A stretch of 64,000 bases of DNA from Dirofilaria immitis (taxonomy: Eukaryota > Nematoda > Chromadorea > Rhabditida > Onchocercidae). Position 1 is the first letter of the stretch, and every line of letters begins with the position of its first letter. The position numbers and the translations under genes were made by a program. Shown here piece by piece: positions 10,674 to 24,000 of the stretch. Under the pieces are notes generated by a model. The model was not told the origin of the DNA and did not search any database. It was given only the letters and a program-made list of their open reading frames with translations. Location of the stretch: the NCBI GenBank assembly GCA_024305405.1, contig JAKNDB010000068.1, positions 10,277,501 to 10,341,500 of the forward strand, read 5' to 3'.

Positions 10674-13600
10674 TAAGAGCAAAATGAAAATTCCGTGAAG
10701 TCTAACTTTGATGGACCAGGAAACCTTTGGGCGGTTTGTATGGCACTGGACATTAAAGGCGGTAATTGTATACCAGATGAAACAGCAAGTGACAGCGTTT
10801 CTTGTCCGATACGTTGAAATCGGGCAAACATTTCTATCTAAAAAATAAATTATTGGCTGAAATAGAAAAATAAATCAAAGAAGTCAAACGAGTTGACAAT
10901 AAGATGCGTTTGGTCAACACGAACAAATAAAGTTGTAAGGCTTCAAAGCGGTGCACTAAGATCTTTCAACAGGTTAATCACAAGATTTAATTTCTGAAGT
11001 TCATGAAACATGGAAATAAATTTGCAAAATGAATTTTTGAAGAGTAATTTAAATAAAATAATTGATCGTTGTTCGCAATTATTAAAATTTGAAAATTATC
11101 AACGAGAATCCAAGAAAAATGCAAAGATTAACTCTTTCAAAACTTTTTATGAACAAAAAAAGACAAATTATCAAATAAGAACTATTGCGTCCATTTCGTT
11201 CAACGCTTAAACTTTGCTTCCTAAAAACAAATAAAAAATGGATTTTTGTGTGACCTTTCCATCTTCTAAAATATCATTTAAATACTTAAGCTCACTTGGG
11301 CAATAATTGTTTGCAGCTTTTTGGTATGAGGCAATGGAGAATTGCAACAATGATCTTTCAATGCACTTGTTATTGTGCCCCGTAATTTATCAATTGCCGC
11401 AGCTGAACTGAGCAGCTCTCCACCACATTCTGGAATTTGAAATTTGAAACTTCAGCCACGAAAGGATTCCAGTAAAATTAAAAACGACCGAATTTGAATG
11501 ATTATAAATTGTATATATAGTAATTATCAGTTCAAGGTTTACTCTTAGTTGCATTTCTATTCAGGCAACATACTTCTATACAAAATAACTTATCAGTTTA
11601 GTGATTATATACAAATCATCAACCTTTTGTATTGAGAAATTGCAAGGCAAGTAAAGCCGAAAAAGACGGTGGATCCCATTGTATGAGATGTTGAAATCGT
11701 TTAGCTTCTTCTTGAATTAAACTGAAAAGTAATTTTAACGGTTGTGGTATTGTCGCTATATCCACTTCAATCCGTTCCATATGTAGGCTATTATTTTCAG
11801 TCCATCTGAAATTTTTGTAAAATTTCAAGAGGTTTAAACCAAAATACATGATAGACTGTTAAATGATAACTTTTATGATTGCAAATAAAAGATAGCAGGA
11901 TGAGAAAATTTGTCTCATTGACACTCTTATGCTAAGAAATTGAGCAAGGAAGTTGAAAATCCATTTTATAGACCATACAAACACAACTTATCAACAGGGA
12001 CGCAATAATTCATATTTCTTTTTTCTTGCATTTTTACGTTTTTATTCCCTCCATTGAATAATTAAATTTTCAGTGCTTTTCCGCAGAAAATCATCCCATT
12101 AGTTTCTAAACTTTGTTTAGAACAGTAAAATTTTAATTTTTCTACTTAATCCACATCATCCTCATATCAACCTGATAAAAATAACCAGCAATATATTTGT
12201 GCTTCTATTAACGTATTAATGATAAATGACCCATAGCAAAGTTTCAATGCGAATAATGCAAAAAAGTTGCGTTCAATCAGTTTAATAATATCATTTTGAG
12301 AGATCTCTGTCGAATTCGGTATTTTTTTCACAAAAAGCAAGAAGAAACGAAACTCCTCGTCCATTACGGACAATAACTGCTCCATACTACCATTCTAAAA
12401 TAGTAATTGAGTTAGCTGATGAACAGATTCTAAGAATATCGAAAATATTCAATTTCCTTATTATTAGTCACTTTATGATTCATCTTTAAAATTCACTCAA
12501 TGCTACAATTGCATGAGGGAAAAAAACAACAAACATATAGCGTTGGTGTGGCAATTGTTTTCGATTCGACATACGCTTTGTTGATAAGTGTTAGCAGTGG
12601 AAGTGGTGGACTGGGAGGATCGTCTGAATGCTGCACTTTTGTTTTTGATGGTAAGCGACCTCGTCGTCCCGATAAGCTACCGTACCGAACGACTATAAAA
12701 AAATAAAGGTGAGAAGAATTTGGTATAGTGACACTGCTACTTTTTAGTTTTCTTATACATATTCTGGTTATAAATAATTGAACTTGCTATTAAAGAATTC
12801 TCGATTTCAGTTAAAAAGCATCAAAGTAACCCTGAGCTAACAATTCACTTATGTTATATATCAACGCAGTTTCAATCTTACTACCAGATGCACTTGAATA
12901 TTCGAGTAGTGTTAATAATTTCATTTCCATTGATTCATTAATGACAGTAATGACGCTGCAGAGAAATATTATTTTATCAACTTCCATTAACCAATTTAAT
13001 TTTTAATACAAATATTGTTGATATTGAAAATTGTCAACTTACCTTCTTTGACCATGCCAACTGCAATGCATTTCTGGAAACGGCAGTATTGGCATCGGCT
13101 ACGAAATCGCTTATCAATGGTACAATTTTTATTACCTGTGCATACATATTGCGCCTTTTTTGGACCGTCCGCTAAAAAACTATTGAATGGATTACAATTG
13201 TTTATGCAAATTAATTATATTAAATAAAATTTCCGTTCGAACATTACATTGCTCTGTTGAAAAGATACTGTCATTATCATGGTTGTAGCTACAGTGTTAT
13301 AAATGATTTTTATTGAATATGAACCTATCGTGCTATCACTATGTTCAATTGGGCTATCCGCAACATCTGTTTAATGCAAAAAAATAATCCCATTACAGAA
13401 TTATGAACATCCGAAAAGCTGTGTTGATGGCTTATAGATAATAATATCACAGTAGTGATAGGAAACATTGCTTCAATTTATACATGGTTGATCTTCCAAA
13501 GTACCTTGAAAAATCCTTTGCATCCTTCACATGTACGAGCTCCATAGTGTTGACATACAGCACGATCATTACAAACTGCACACAATTTATCGGATGATAA

Positions 13601-16600
13601 TGATTCACTGGCAGTAGAAACAGCTTGCAAATTTGATGGACCATTTCTGAAGATATCCTTACAGTATTCAAAATTAAAATTTCATTTCAGGATGACAATG
13701 ACAATTATTTATTGTAATGATAATAATAACAGAAATAGTATGAAACAATTTAATCAAAATTAAAACCAAAAGATATATTTCCGAATACTATGTGTTGTGT
13801 TGGTGTAATCTTCGAAAATTGTGTACCGATACATGCATAAATTTTGATAATAAAGAGAAAACAGCAACACCTTAAGGATTGTTGGTTGGCTCGATGATTT
13901 TCGGAAGTTATCGCTGCTGGTACTACAGTAGCATATGGGAATTGGAATGCAGTTGTTGACTGGTCTAAAATTTGATTGAAAACTCGAATCTGTGACCTAA
14001 GAGATGTATTCAGTCTAACTATTGACTTATTATCATATGCCTTTTCATTATTTCCAAAATTTTGAAATTCTTTTTGTTTAAAATTTTTTTCAGTAGAATA
14101 CACAACAAACCAATTCTTTGATGAGCCAGTGGTGGTTGCGAATGTGTTGGATCAACAAATGATGGTGTGCTGAATCCAGGAGATGCAAATGATGATTGCA
14201 TTAGTTCCGGTTGCTGACTAGCTATGGATGGTCGAGAGAATTCAAACCTAAAATCATTCGCTTTTAAATTACCTAAAATAAAAGATTTGTGGGTGAGACA
14301 GGTGGAGAATAATGGATTATAAATTAAATTTCAAGTTCGAACAAATAACTCAAACTGCTTAATTTTGTATGTGTAACTTTATCGTTTCAAGGTCAAATAT
14401 TGAGACATAGTAGTATTGATTGATTTTTCTCTCCATAAATTGCGCTTGCAACCAAAATTGTAGCAAATGATATTTTCATAAATTTTGTGAAAATTCTCTA
14501 GAGGATGCATGTTGATTACCGTATGCTACTGTTTGTAACACTCACAATGTGTTTATAGTAGATAGAGAGAGATGCAGCGCTGCTCAGTAGAATTCTAGGT
14601 TACATGATGTCAAGAAAGATTAATTCAGGCTAATAAACTATGATCCATTATCTTCCTCTTTCTTATAAAACTCCTTACGTTACATATTAAAGATAATAGA
14701 TTTTTAAGCCATAGGACAAGTCTCGAAAAACTTCTCTAGCAATTATCAAAATGTTGAACTACTAATATCTTTTCTTCTTAATCTTAAAAAAGTTCATAAT
14801 GGAAATCATAAAAAAAAAGTAAATTTAGGAAGCATCTCTTTAGTTTTCTCATTTATCCTCAGAATACTTTATATTTGAAAAAATGATTTTATATTATAAG
14901 TAATAAAATAATTCGTTATTACTGTGTATCATACAATCAATGCATGTTTTATCTTCTTTGCATTACAGCATTCATTCAAAAAATTGCTTTGAAAAGATTT
15001 GTAATGTAGTCAAGTTGATGCTGTTTCTCTTCGTTATTCTTTCCCAATTCAAACAAGCCATTCAATGATACAAAAACAATATCATGGAGATTATCACTAA
15101 CTCCCTAGTTATTAGGAAATCAATATAAAATCATTCAGTTACTATCATCAAATTCACTAGGATTGTTAGTTATGAAGAATATTAGGATCAACCAATCATC
15201 GAAGCGGCTCTTTTATTGACGCTATTTTGATTGTCATGAAAAATGTCTTTACTATATATATATATATATATATATGCTTATTCATCAGCGATGGTCAATC
15301 TTGCTCGAATCAAATTCTTTACTGATGCGAAACGAACATTTCTTAATCGTTGATTAAATTATTCGAATGAAAAAGGGAACGTCTTGTGCTGTCTATCAAT
15401 TGTTCAGATTACAAAAATTAGTCATTCGGAAAAAAAAATGCTGGCAGACTGAAATACGTCCTATTATTTTGATACTAATCGTTTGTTTTTGAAAACTCTA
15501 TGGACGATGCGGAAGTTGGCCAAAGTTTTCTATAGAAATAGCAGCTAAAATAATTAGATTAAATTGACTTTATTTTACAGGCTTTTTTTGATATTGTTTT
15601 CTAAAATTGAACCATGCACGCACCTTTTTGTTTATAATCAATGCCAAAAACTTTAAAATAATCGAAGTAAATGCAATCTTTGTAAGTTAACACATGCATT
15701 CATCGCACCTTTTGATTTACATGTATAGATGGATTCAATGTTATTACTTTGAACTTTCTATAATTTAAAAAGGATTAGTTGTTGTAAGCATTGTAAATCA
15801 TTCTTGACTTAGAATTGCATATAACTACTTCTACTGAATAAAGATGTTTTTCAAATATATATTATTATTTGGTAAAATTAAAACATCGGTACAAATCATA
15901 TTTTTAATTTTGAATTTTATGAAAAGATCAAGAATGAAAAAGCAAGTAGAAACTTTCTGAATCAAAATCTTATGTAAATGAACTTGATAAAGACTAGCTA
16001 AAAATTCATAAAAGAATTAAAAGAGAAAAGGAATTGAAGAAAAAGTTTAATAAGGATGGATGGAGATGCAGTGGAAGCTAACAATCCAAAGTAATATGTT
16101 ATTCCCTCTTTCAATAAATTGTATTCATGTTAATTTTCAATATCTTCTTTTGAAATGAATACTTCTACAGGCTTGATAAATAACGGAGGAAATGAAAATT
16201 AAGCCTTCGATGTTTATAATAGCCTGTGTGATCTTAATGATACCTCAACTTATTGTTACTGCACTAATGTTATTGGATTGATGTAAGAACATAAGAATTG
16301 AAAATTTGAAGATATTGAAAATGTGATTTTGCATTATTAAAGTTTGTTTATAATCATTTTAATGTTCATTGATTGCTCTACAATGATTTATTGGTTATTA
16401 TCTGTTTCGTATTTATTCTCAATTAAAAATTATTTTTAGACAAAAAGCAGATTCAAATAATTTTTTAATCTAAATTTACACAGATAACAAAGTAACGGGT
16501 AACTTACAGAATCAGTTGTGCATTTGTCTGAGAACTGGTTATAAATGTGTAGATAATTGTGATTCAAAATATTTCAGAAAGAAGACAAAAGCCTTGAGAA

Positions 16601-17684
16601 TGATAGTAGAGTGACCAACTGGTCACGAAAGGCTAATTTTCAGTCAAACTTCATTTAACATTTGAGGCAGAGGAGAAAGGTGATAGAACTTAAGAAATTT
16701 ATAGCTAAAAAAATCTTTGTCTTGAAATCTTTAATCAGCATTATTATTTTTTTATGATAGTAAAGTGCATCTGGGTAACTATCTCAATAATCAAATAGAG
16801 AAGGAACCATTAAGCAGAACTTTTATTTTTGGTACGAAGAAAAGGTCATAATCACTGCCTATTAGTCTCTTTTGCCGAATTTCTTCAATCCCAAAGGAGT
16901 CATTTTTCTAGGAAGTGTGCTCAGCAAATCAATAAGTATATCGGTAACTATATTTTCTTCAAATAGCGTTTATCAACAAAAATATTCCAAATTTCTTGCT
17001 ATGACAATGTATATATGACTCATATGAATAACAATATGTCAAAAGTTTAATAAGCAGGATTTGAAATTTTGCCTCATTCGCTATATCAAATCATCTCATA
17101 GCCTCTTGTAGAAAAAATGCTTTCACTACCGGTGAATAAACAAACTTATTCGTTAACAAAAATATGCTAATTATTATAGTTATTATTATCATAAATATTG
17201 CTTTTATTAAAACATTTTCATACTTATAGTAATTTGGAATTATGATTGAAAAGCATAGTTACACAATGATTACACTTTGTGACTTCTTAGGGCATCATAA
17301 AAATTCCACGAACTATTCAATTTGCAACCATGTATGAGAATTAATTATGATACAGCAAACAGCGTAATATCTTTCCCTACGTAATATCCGGTTCTACAGT
17401 GTCGCAAATAATTCGACAATATTCAGTTCAATCGATCCATTCTCATACTAAATTTTCAAGTCACTTTTTTTCTAGATAGTATAATCTAAATCGATGTAAA
17501 CAAAAAAATCAAACCCCGAAAAGAAACTATGCATCGGATGCTGATATGCACTAGTACCAGCAGATGGTACGAAGAAATCTCTATATGTGGCCGTTGAAAC
17601 AGCTGATGTGTTGATACTAGTTGACGGTTGTGATTGCGACGGAATTCCTTCACTTTTTACGCCAGGAATATACTTTGGATCCAT
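10673..17684 (-). CDS. nhr-6: NR4A-family nuclear hormone receptor (NHR-6 type)
   Basis: This is the nematode counterpart of NGFI-B/Nurr1, a nuclear transcription factor that binds NBRE sites as a monomer. Exons: 17515-17684, 14111-14247, 13871-13964, 13505-13646, 13043-13171, 12535-12692, 12231-12394, 11624-11805, 11296-11429, 10673-10837. All junctions agree in phase. A/B region: about 155 residues rich in S, T, Q and P. First zinc finger: [18 protein letters not shown], then the P-box CEGCKGFFK. Second finger: YVCTGNKNC and [18 protein letters not shown]. The extension [13 protein letters not shown] and [12 protein letters not shown] is diagnostic of NR4A. The ligand-binding domain is diverged but keeps the spacing of vertebrate NR4A. 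The usual NR4A C-terminus is absent; [10 protein letters not shown] may stand in for the AF-2 helix. A one-base break at 13156-13161 lies in the DNA-binding domain. Allowing for it gives 491 codons plus a stop. Intron 1 is 3.3 kb. Confidence 0.95.
14248..17514 (-). other. Large first intron of the NR4A gene
   Basis: This 3.27-kb intron is far larger than the others in the gene. The donor at 17514 reads GTTTGA and the acceptor at 14248-14250 is TTTTAG. The phases match (two bases plus one). It holds a TA microsatellite at 15253-15275, an exact NBRE octamer AAAGGTCA at 16841-16848 and TCAAGGTCA at 14387-14395. Such short sites also arise by chance. I see no exon inside it. Confidence 0.6.
15253..15275. 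repeat. (TA)n microsatellite
   Basis: 23 bases of pure TA dinucleotide in the first intron of the NR4A gene. Confidence 0.95.
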
Positions 17685-17732
17685 GGATGATGCGTTATCA
17701 AGATGTGAAATATTTGGTGTTAAACACTTCTG
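17685..17732 (-). promoter_or_regulatory. Acceptor upstream of the NR4A start ATG
   Basis: On the coding strand TTTTTTCAG ends at 17730 and is followed 45 nt later by the ATG at 17684. This fits a spliced-leader trans-splice acceptor with a short 5' UTR. The 15 codons between the acceptor and the ATG are open in frame (they begin KCLTPNISHLDN), so it could instead be a cis acceptor for an undiscovered upstream exon in the 33-kb flank. Confidence 0.5.
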
Positions 17733-20066
17733 AAAAAACTATTCACGTTAAAAATCTGCACAAAAATTAGAATTTCATGAATTTTAGCACAAAATAGGAT
17801 TAAATTGATGTAAAAAGAATAGCTTCATATTTTCTTTTTTGTCTTTTCTCTTTTATAATAATTACCAAGTGAAAAAGAATGAAGTTGAGAATACTTTTCT
17901 GCATCGGAAATATCGGAAATATTGATGAAAGTCATTTAGTCGAATAATCAAATCGAAAGTACATTATATGAAACGATGGGATTTCATCTACAACTAGAAG
18001 TACTCCTATTCCATGTTAATTTTTCTTAATTAGTGTGCCAAAGTTTATACTTGTTGGTCTTTAAAATAATTGTGGAAGTAAGTAACTACTGATTGATAAA
18101 GTTATCATTACTATACAATTAAATGCGTCATTTGCTAGTACAATTGTTTCGAAATTCCACTTGCTTCGTGTTCTATCTACGGTAATTATTATTAATATTC
18201 TTCATGTCTACTATAAACAACTTAACTAGTAGATTAATTAAATGATATAATTTAATGGCCGATATCGTTGGTTGCACTCAACAGACCAATCAAACATTTT
18301 AAATTACTGAGGAATGTACCGGTCTGATTAATCAGACACCTCTTAATAATCTTCTTTTCCACTTTTTCTCTTATAGAAGTAAAAAGTTGATAAAAATAAT
18401 TTCAATTAACAACTATTGTTACGTAAGTTATAATTACAAATCCGAATTGAAAATATATTTTGTGATCGAACTTTTTCTTTTCTTTTTCTTCTGAAAGTAA
18501 TGAGAAGGAATTATTTTAACCTATATATTAAACATTTGTTCCACTGCTGAAATCGAATGAAAAAACCTATAAACTACAAATGGCTAAAAGATATGAAATC
18601 AGTTAGGAGCAGAAAATTGAAGTAGTTATTTTTGTTTTAACAGTGCTATGGAGGATATTTATCAAAGCATAACTTTTCTCATTAATGCTTTGATATGAAT
18701 TGAATGAGAAAAATTTGTGTTTTTGATTATGATTATTTTGAATCTTTAAAATCAAATAAACAAAAAGATACATACTATAAAAGCACTTTTGAATAAAGGC
18801 AAATATTATTATAAAAAATAATTAGTCAACTAGGCAACTGAATCGAGATTCGCTTATTATTCATTTCATATTCTTGTCTCATTTCTGTTCTAAGACAACA
18901 TTAATAAATAAAACAAGAAAGTGCAGATTTTGTTGCAGGATAGGAAGATCTAATCAATGATTACAAAGAATCATCAAGATCGACTGATCATTCATTCTAC
19001 GATGATAATATTAAACGGCTATACATAATCGATTTTCAAAGAAGCTCACAAATTGACATTAATTTATTCTTTGCAAGTTAGCCTTTACTTAAAGGTTGGT
19101 AGTTTCAACTAGGCACCAATCATCGTATTCACATGTATAAATAGCATTTGATAAAAAGTGTAATCAGTTTCGAAAAATTTCCAAAAAAACTAAATAAGAT
19201 TTCTATGAAATGTTGCAAAATTATTATTTAAGGGTATTTTAAATATTCTTAAATACTATTTAAATATAAGGATTTCAGCAATAACGAAAACGAAATCTTG
19301 CAGAATAAAATAGTGTATAAATAAATTAAATAGCTCGATAAAAACACCGAAAAATTTATCATAGAGTTATATAAAATTGCTAATGCATCAATAAAACATG
19401 CTATTATAAATTATTGGAGTAGCATTCTAAAATTCAATTTGTACAATAGTATAACTTTTCATAGCATTATTGGGTTGATTTTTAAGTGCATTCAGAAGAT
19501 ATTCAGCAAAACTCAAATATTAAATTATCAGAATAAAAATGATGTTAAACATCAAATATTGTTTCATTCACTGATTGAGAGCAGTTCAGGGAAAAATGCT
19601 AACTGATTTTAAACCAGATGAAGTGTTAGAAAGTAGCTCATCTACAAGATATCATAAATAATGTACCTAAATTAAACGAATGATCTCTCGAAAAAATGAA
19701 TAATAATTTTAATGATGTTTGGAAATGAAAAGATAATCTTTCAAAATTTTAATTTATGGGACAAATATATTGACAAATGAGCAAAAAATGAAGAGAAAAT
19801 AAAGTTAAGTTGAAATGATGAAATGCTTATTCATATTCTAATACGTTGAAAAATTGAAGTGAACGAAAAGATGGATCATTAGAAGAAATGGAAGAACGTG
19901 ATAGAAAGGAGTTAAGATAAAGAAAATCAAAATTAAACAATGATTGAAATGGATATCACAATCAGTCAGTTTAGAAACAAGCTGAATAATTCGAAAAGTA
20001 ATTCATGCATAGCAGCTATTTTATATTAGTTAATATTTGAGAGAGCGTATGCATGCATTCAAAACT

Positions 20067-20083
20067 ATGCATGCATGCATGCA
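20067..20083. repeat. (ATGC)n short tandem repeat
   Basis: Four copies of a self-complementary tetranucleotide. A second TATGCATGCA stands 17 bases upstream, so the pair can also fold as a hairpin. Confidence 0.85.
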
Positions 20084-21068
20084 AGTAATAAGCACATACA
20101 ATGGTATTATATATGTATATGTGAGCCATATTTAAAGAAGATGAGGAGAAAGGAGATGAGCCGAGAACAGGAAAAAGATGATAAGCTTGCTATTATCCTA
20201 GAAGAGCAAATCATCCTTCTTGCTTAATGAAAATGATGACAGATAGTATTTGCATCGTCTTTCTTAAACTTCTATGCTATTTTCGATTTACTAGATGGAT
20301 CAAATATTAAGCCCAACGTGTTATCACGCACGCAATCTGATAATAGAACGAGAATTCGAACATGATTATCTCGATATAATGAATGAACGTGTTGTAAAAT
20401 AGGATATGAGGCAGAAATCTTAAGCCGGGAAGGCACTACGCTGCATATTGACTAGTCTCATATGAATATTTCGCAGCTATAGACCTGGAATAATTGTGTA
20501 ATAAAAATCCAAGAAGATCAAGAACTGTAGTAGTCCGTGATCTCATTTTGGTACTATTTATATCTGAGATATTATGATCAATGTAATTTCACTGAATGAA
20601 TAATTATATAGGTATGGCAGATGAATGATTTGCTAACCAATATGGAACAGATTTATCCTTTAACAGAATATTGTTACAAACACTGTAACTATTATTTATG
20701 ATCTGCTTAATCTGAAATGTGATTTTTAAATATGATTGATTTGTTACTAATAAGTTAAATATATTCCTAGAAAGATCAAAGTTAAAAATGGGAAATTTTT
20801 CAGTATTATAAGCTAACAATCATTATATAGGCATTCTTTCGAATGCTACCCAGTACAGGTGAGAATAATGTTTATAACTAATTCGTTCGCTCTAACTGCT
20901 TGCTTTTTCTTTCTCCTCCTCTTTGCTTACTACTACAATTAGCATCAATGTTATCAGCATAACCTTTTATTCAAATATCAATTATAGAAGCCAACAAATT
21001 TATTGTTTCCTCTTTTCCGTCTTTTAGACACACTTCTTAGTATTTCATAGAAATATGACGGACGCGGT

Positions 21069-21092
21069 TTCTTCTTCTTCTTCTTCTTCTTC
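21069..21092. repeat. (TTC)8 microsatellite
   Basis: Eight perfect TTC units followed by an imperfect pyrimidine tract to about 21110. It is a homopurine/homopyrimidine stretch of 40 bases, the kind that can form triplex DNA. Confidence 0.95.
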
Positions 21093-24000
21093 TTTCTTCT
21101 TTTCCTTCTTAATATCAACATTGCTTTTAATATCATTTTAATTTTAAAAAATTGGAATCGAAAAAGAAATTCGGCTGATTCTGAATTCTAATTTCCATGT
21201 TAAAAGAGTGTGCACTGAAAAGACTTTTGGTACAATGAAAGACTAAAATTACGCTGAACGAATGTATCCAAAGATTAGTGTACAAAAATTATCGCAATGT
21301 CTCCAAGATGACAAAAAAAAATATATGGCAGTGATAATGGCTGATTTAATTGAACGAACAAGTTAAGTATATGCAAAACTATATGATTTCAAAACATCGA
21401 AAATATCGCAAAAATAGTCGCAGCGATAAAATCCCTGTGAGATAAATTAATGAATTGCTTACTAAAATCACATGTTCTGTCTCTTCCCTTAAATGTTACT
21501 CTTTTTCAATCACAACAGGTATGTACAAATTTTTTTAATTATCATTTTTTCGATGCAAAATCTGCTCTTATCTATTATGATACATATCGAGAAGCTGAGG
21601 AATTATCGCTGGACAAAAAATCAAGTATTTCTAAATTCTTCGTATAAATATCGTTATGCTTCCTATAAGTAACAAATAACGCAAGTCATCTTTGTGATTA
21701 GTTAAACTCTTTGCAGAGGAAGTAGTCAGTCAGAATTCCATTTTTAACTTTATTTTTTCTTTTTTAAAAAAGACCAACAAATTGCTTTGTCTATGGATGA
21801 CTGTAGCCATTTTTGTGTTCGCAATTTAATCAGAAAATCTTCAACAATTTTTCGGCAAGAAATTTTCGGCAATATAGTTGGAGTAGAACATTTTGAATAA
21901 GTCCGATTTTGTTGAAAATTTATTTTATACAAAGAATATGAAGAATCAACAGCGACGTAAGAATAATTTAAAAAGATTTTTCTAATAAGTGTATTTTCGA
22001 TTTATTTATATGCTTTACTGATTGTTAGCAGAATATTGGAATTGGTGTAGCATGTGTCCAGTCTTCGTTGAACTGCAACGGAACTTAATTCAACAACATT
22101 TAAGGCGAGAAATTTTTATCAAATTAAAAAATTCTGAAAAGTATACTTAGTATTCACGGGCTACACCATACTCTGTTTCTTCTCGGATAATTCGAGATCA
22201 GGATAAAAGGTACAAAAATCCAACTAATTTGGAAACTAGCATATTTTATTGAAAAAATCAAATTGTTTAACCAGTTGAGCTGAATGAAATAGGATTTCTC
22301 TCGATGAGCAAAGATATTTGCACGTCGAGCAACGCTTGAACACAGTAAAATTCCATTTCATAAAAAGTAAATTAAACTCGGTTTTGGAAAATTACTAATA
22401 AAAATTGAATAGCAAAATCCAAGAAGTCCCTTAATTTAAATATCATCATCGTTCCTTCATCAAATCATACAAATCAGTTATAATAATGAAATATTACAAA
22501 ATTATAATAGAATATCGTATTGATGAAATAATACCTTTGTATGCAAAATTATTTCTATGATTTTTATTGCTTTTCATTTTTAGATTTCATCCAATTGCTA
22601 AGCAGCAAATAGGATAATATCCTAAAGTGAAATATCCTGAACTGAAAAAAACTTTTCTGTTCCGATTATTATTATTGAAATGGTAACTTTAGATTTAAGA
22701 AATCAGTAGAGAGATATTTATTACAAATTTCATTTCCAAATATTATTAATATTAAGGCTTTTGTCATAATACAAAAGTTGATTTTCGTTTTCCGTATTAT
22801 TCAAATTTAGAAACTGTTGGCTAAACGAAACAAATGATGAAAATGCAATTAGATTCAACCATTTCGAAATTTGAACTACTACTTGGAGCACTTGTGAATT
22901 GCATAGAGCAAAACCAATTAAGTACGATCTGTGATCCTTCTCATTATTTGCAGCTTTGCTCAAAATTGTTTTGATGAAAACTGATCTATCAACACTTACA
23001 AGAGAACCTTTAATAAAATGAACAAATTTTCTTTAATACAGCTGCAAATATCTAATCTTTCATTTAAAAGAATGAAAATCAATTGATAACTTATTTTTAT
23101 CGACTATGTATTGCGGTAGAAAATATTTACATCGACATGTATGAAATTTAAAAAAACATACAGATCAAGATGAAAAATAATGATCTAATCTAAGACCCGA
23201 ATTTTTAATTCAAATCTGGGAAATGAGATGGAATTTAAAGCAGTACCTCTTTCACAAAAATTTTAGCATATAAAAATGAAGATCATAAAATCGAATGTTT
23301 GAACTATTTTAGGAAGAAGAATAAAGTCAATTTGTAATCTTTGCCAAAACAAATTAATTCAGCTAATTATATATTATTATGAATTCTACATCTTATTGGA
23401 TGACTGCTATTAATTCTTTCAAATTGTCCAAAAATTTTATACCGTTTCCTAAAGTATATTTTTTCTTGCAATTTATTTCAATTATTGTACTTATGTGAAA
23501 AAGTCATCATTTTAGGTTAAATAACTCGTTGAAAAATAAAGAAAAATATGAAAAGATATGGTTAATTCAGATAATTAATTTGTTTGCAAGAAATTGAAAC
23601 AAAAAATCAAAAAGTTTTGCAATTTCATTCTGCAATTAGATGACATCTGAAAACGATTCAATTAATCATTTTGTCAATTTCAAACTGTTAATGATTGTTA
23701 TGAATGAAATTCTCAACATTTAAAATGTAATTTCAATATTGGTTCTTATAAACAATTAACAAAAAAATTATAAAGTGTAGAAAAATATAAAACTTCAAAA
23801 CAAAAATGAGCGATGATAAATAAATAAGCGCAGACTAAAACTGAAAATTTAAAATAATGAAAAATTTGAAACAAATGCAATTGAATTTCATTATGGTGCT
23901 TAATTTGATTCCCTACTTTTTACTCCATACGTTTACCTCAAATGTTTTTTAATAGCCTCGTCCAATTTCTTTTTCATTAATTCATCTTTTATTATAAAAA

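Noticed and set aside
12500..12706. Plus-strand ORF over NR4A exon 6
   Set aside because: Antisense shadow of the exon encoding [13 protein letters not shown].
13015..13227. Plus-strand ORF across the receptor's second zinc finger
   Set aside because: It is the antisense shadow of NR4A exon 5. It was useful only because its reading confirms that the run at 13156-13161 is six bases long.
14387..16848. NBRE and TCAAGGTCA sites as evidence of receptor autoregulation
   Set aside because: Exact AAAGGTCA or its complement also occurs near 11252, 33139, 33687 and 43668, close to what chance gives in 64 kb. Position alone is not enough.
22730..22963. 77-codon minus-strand ORF
   Set aside because: Starts at TTG, has no acceptor immediately upstream and no recognisable domain.
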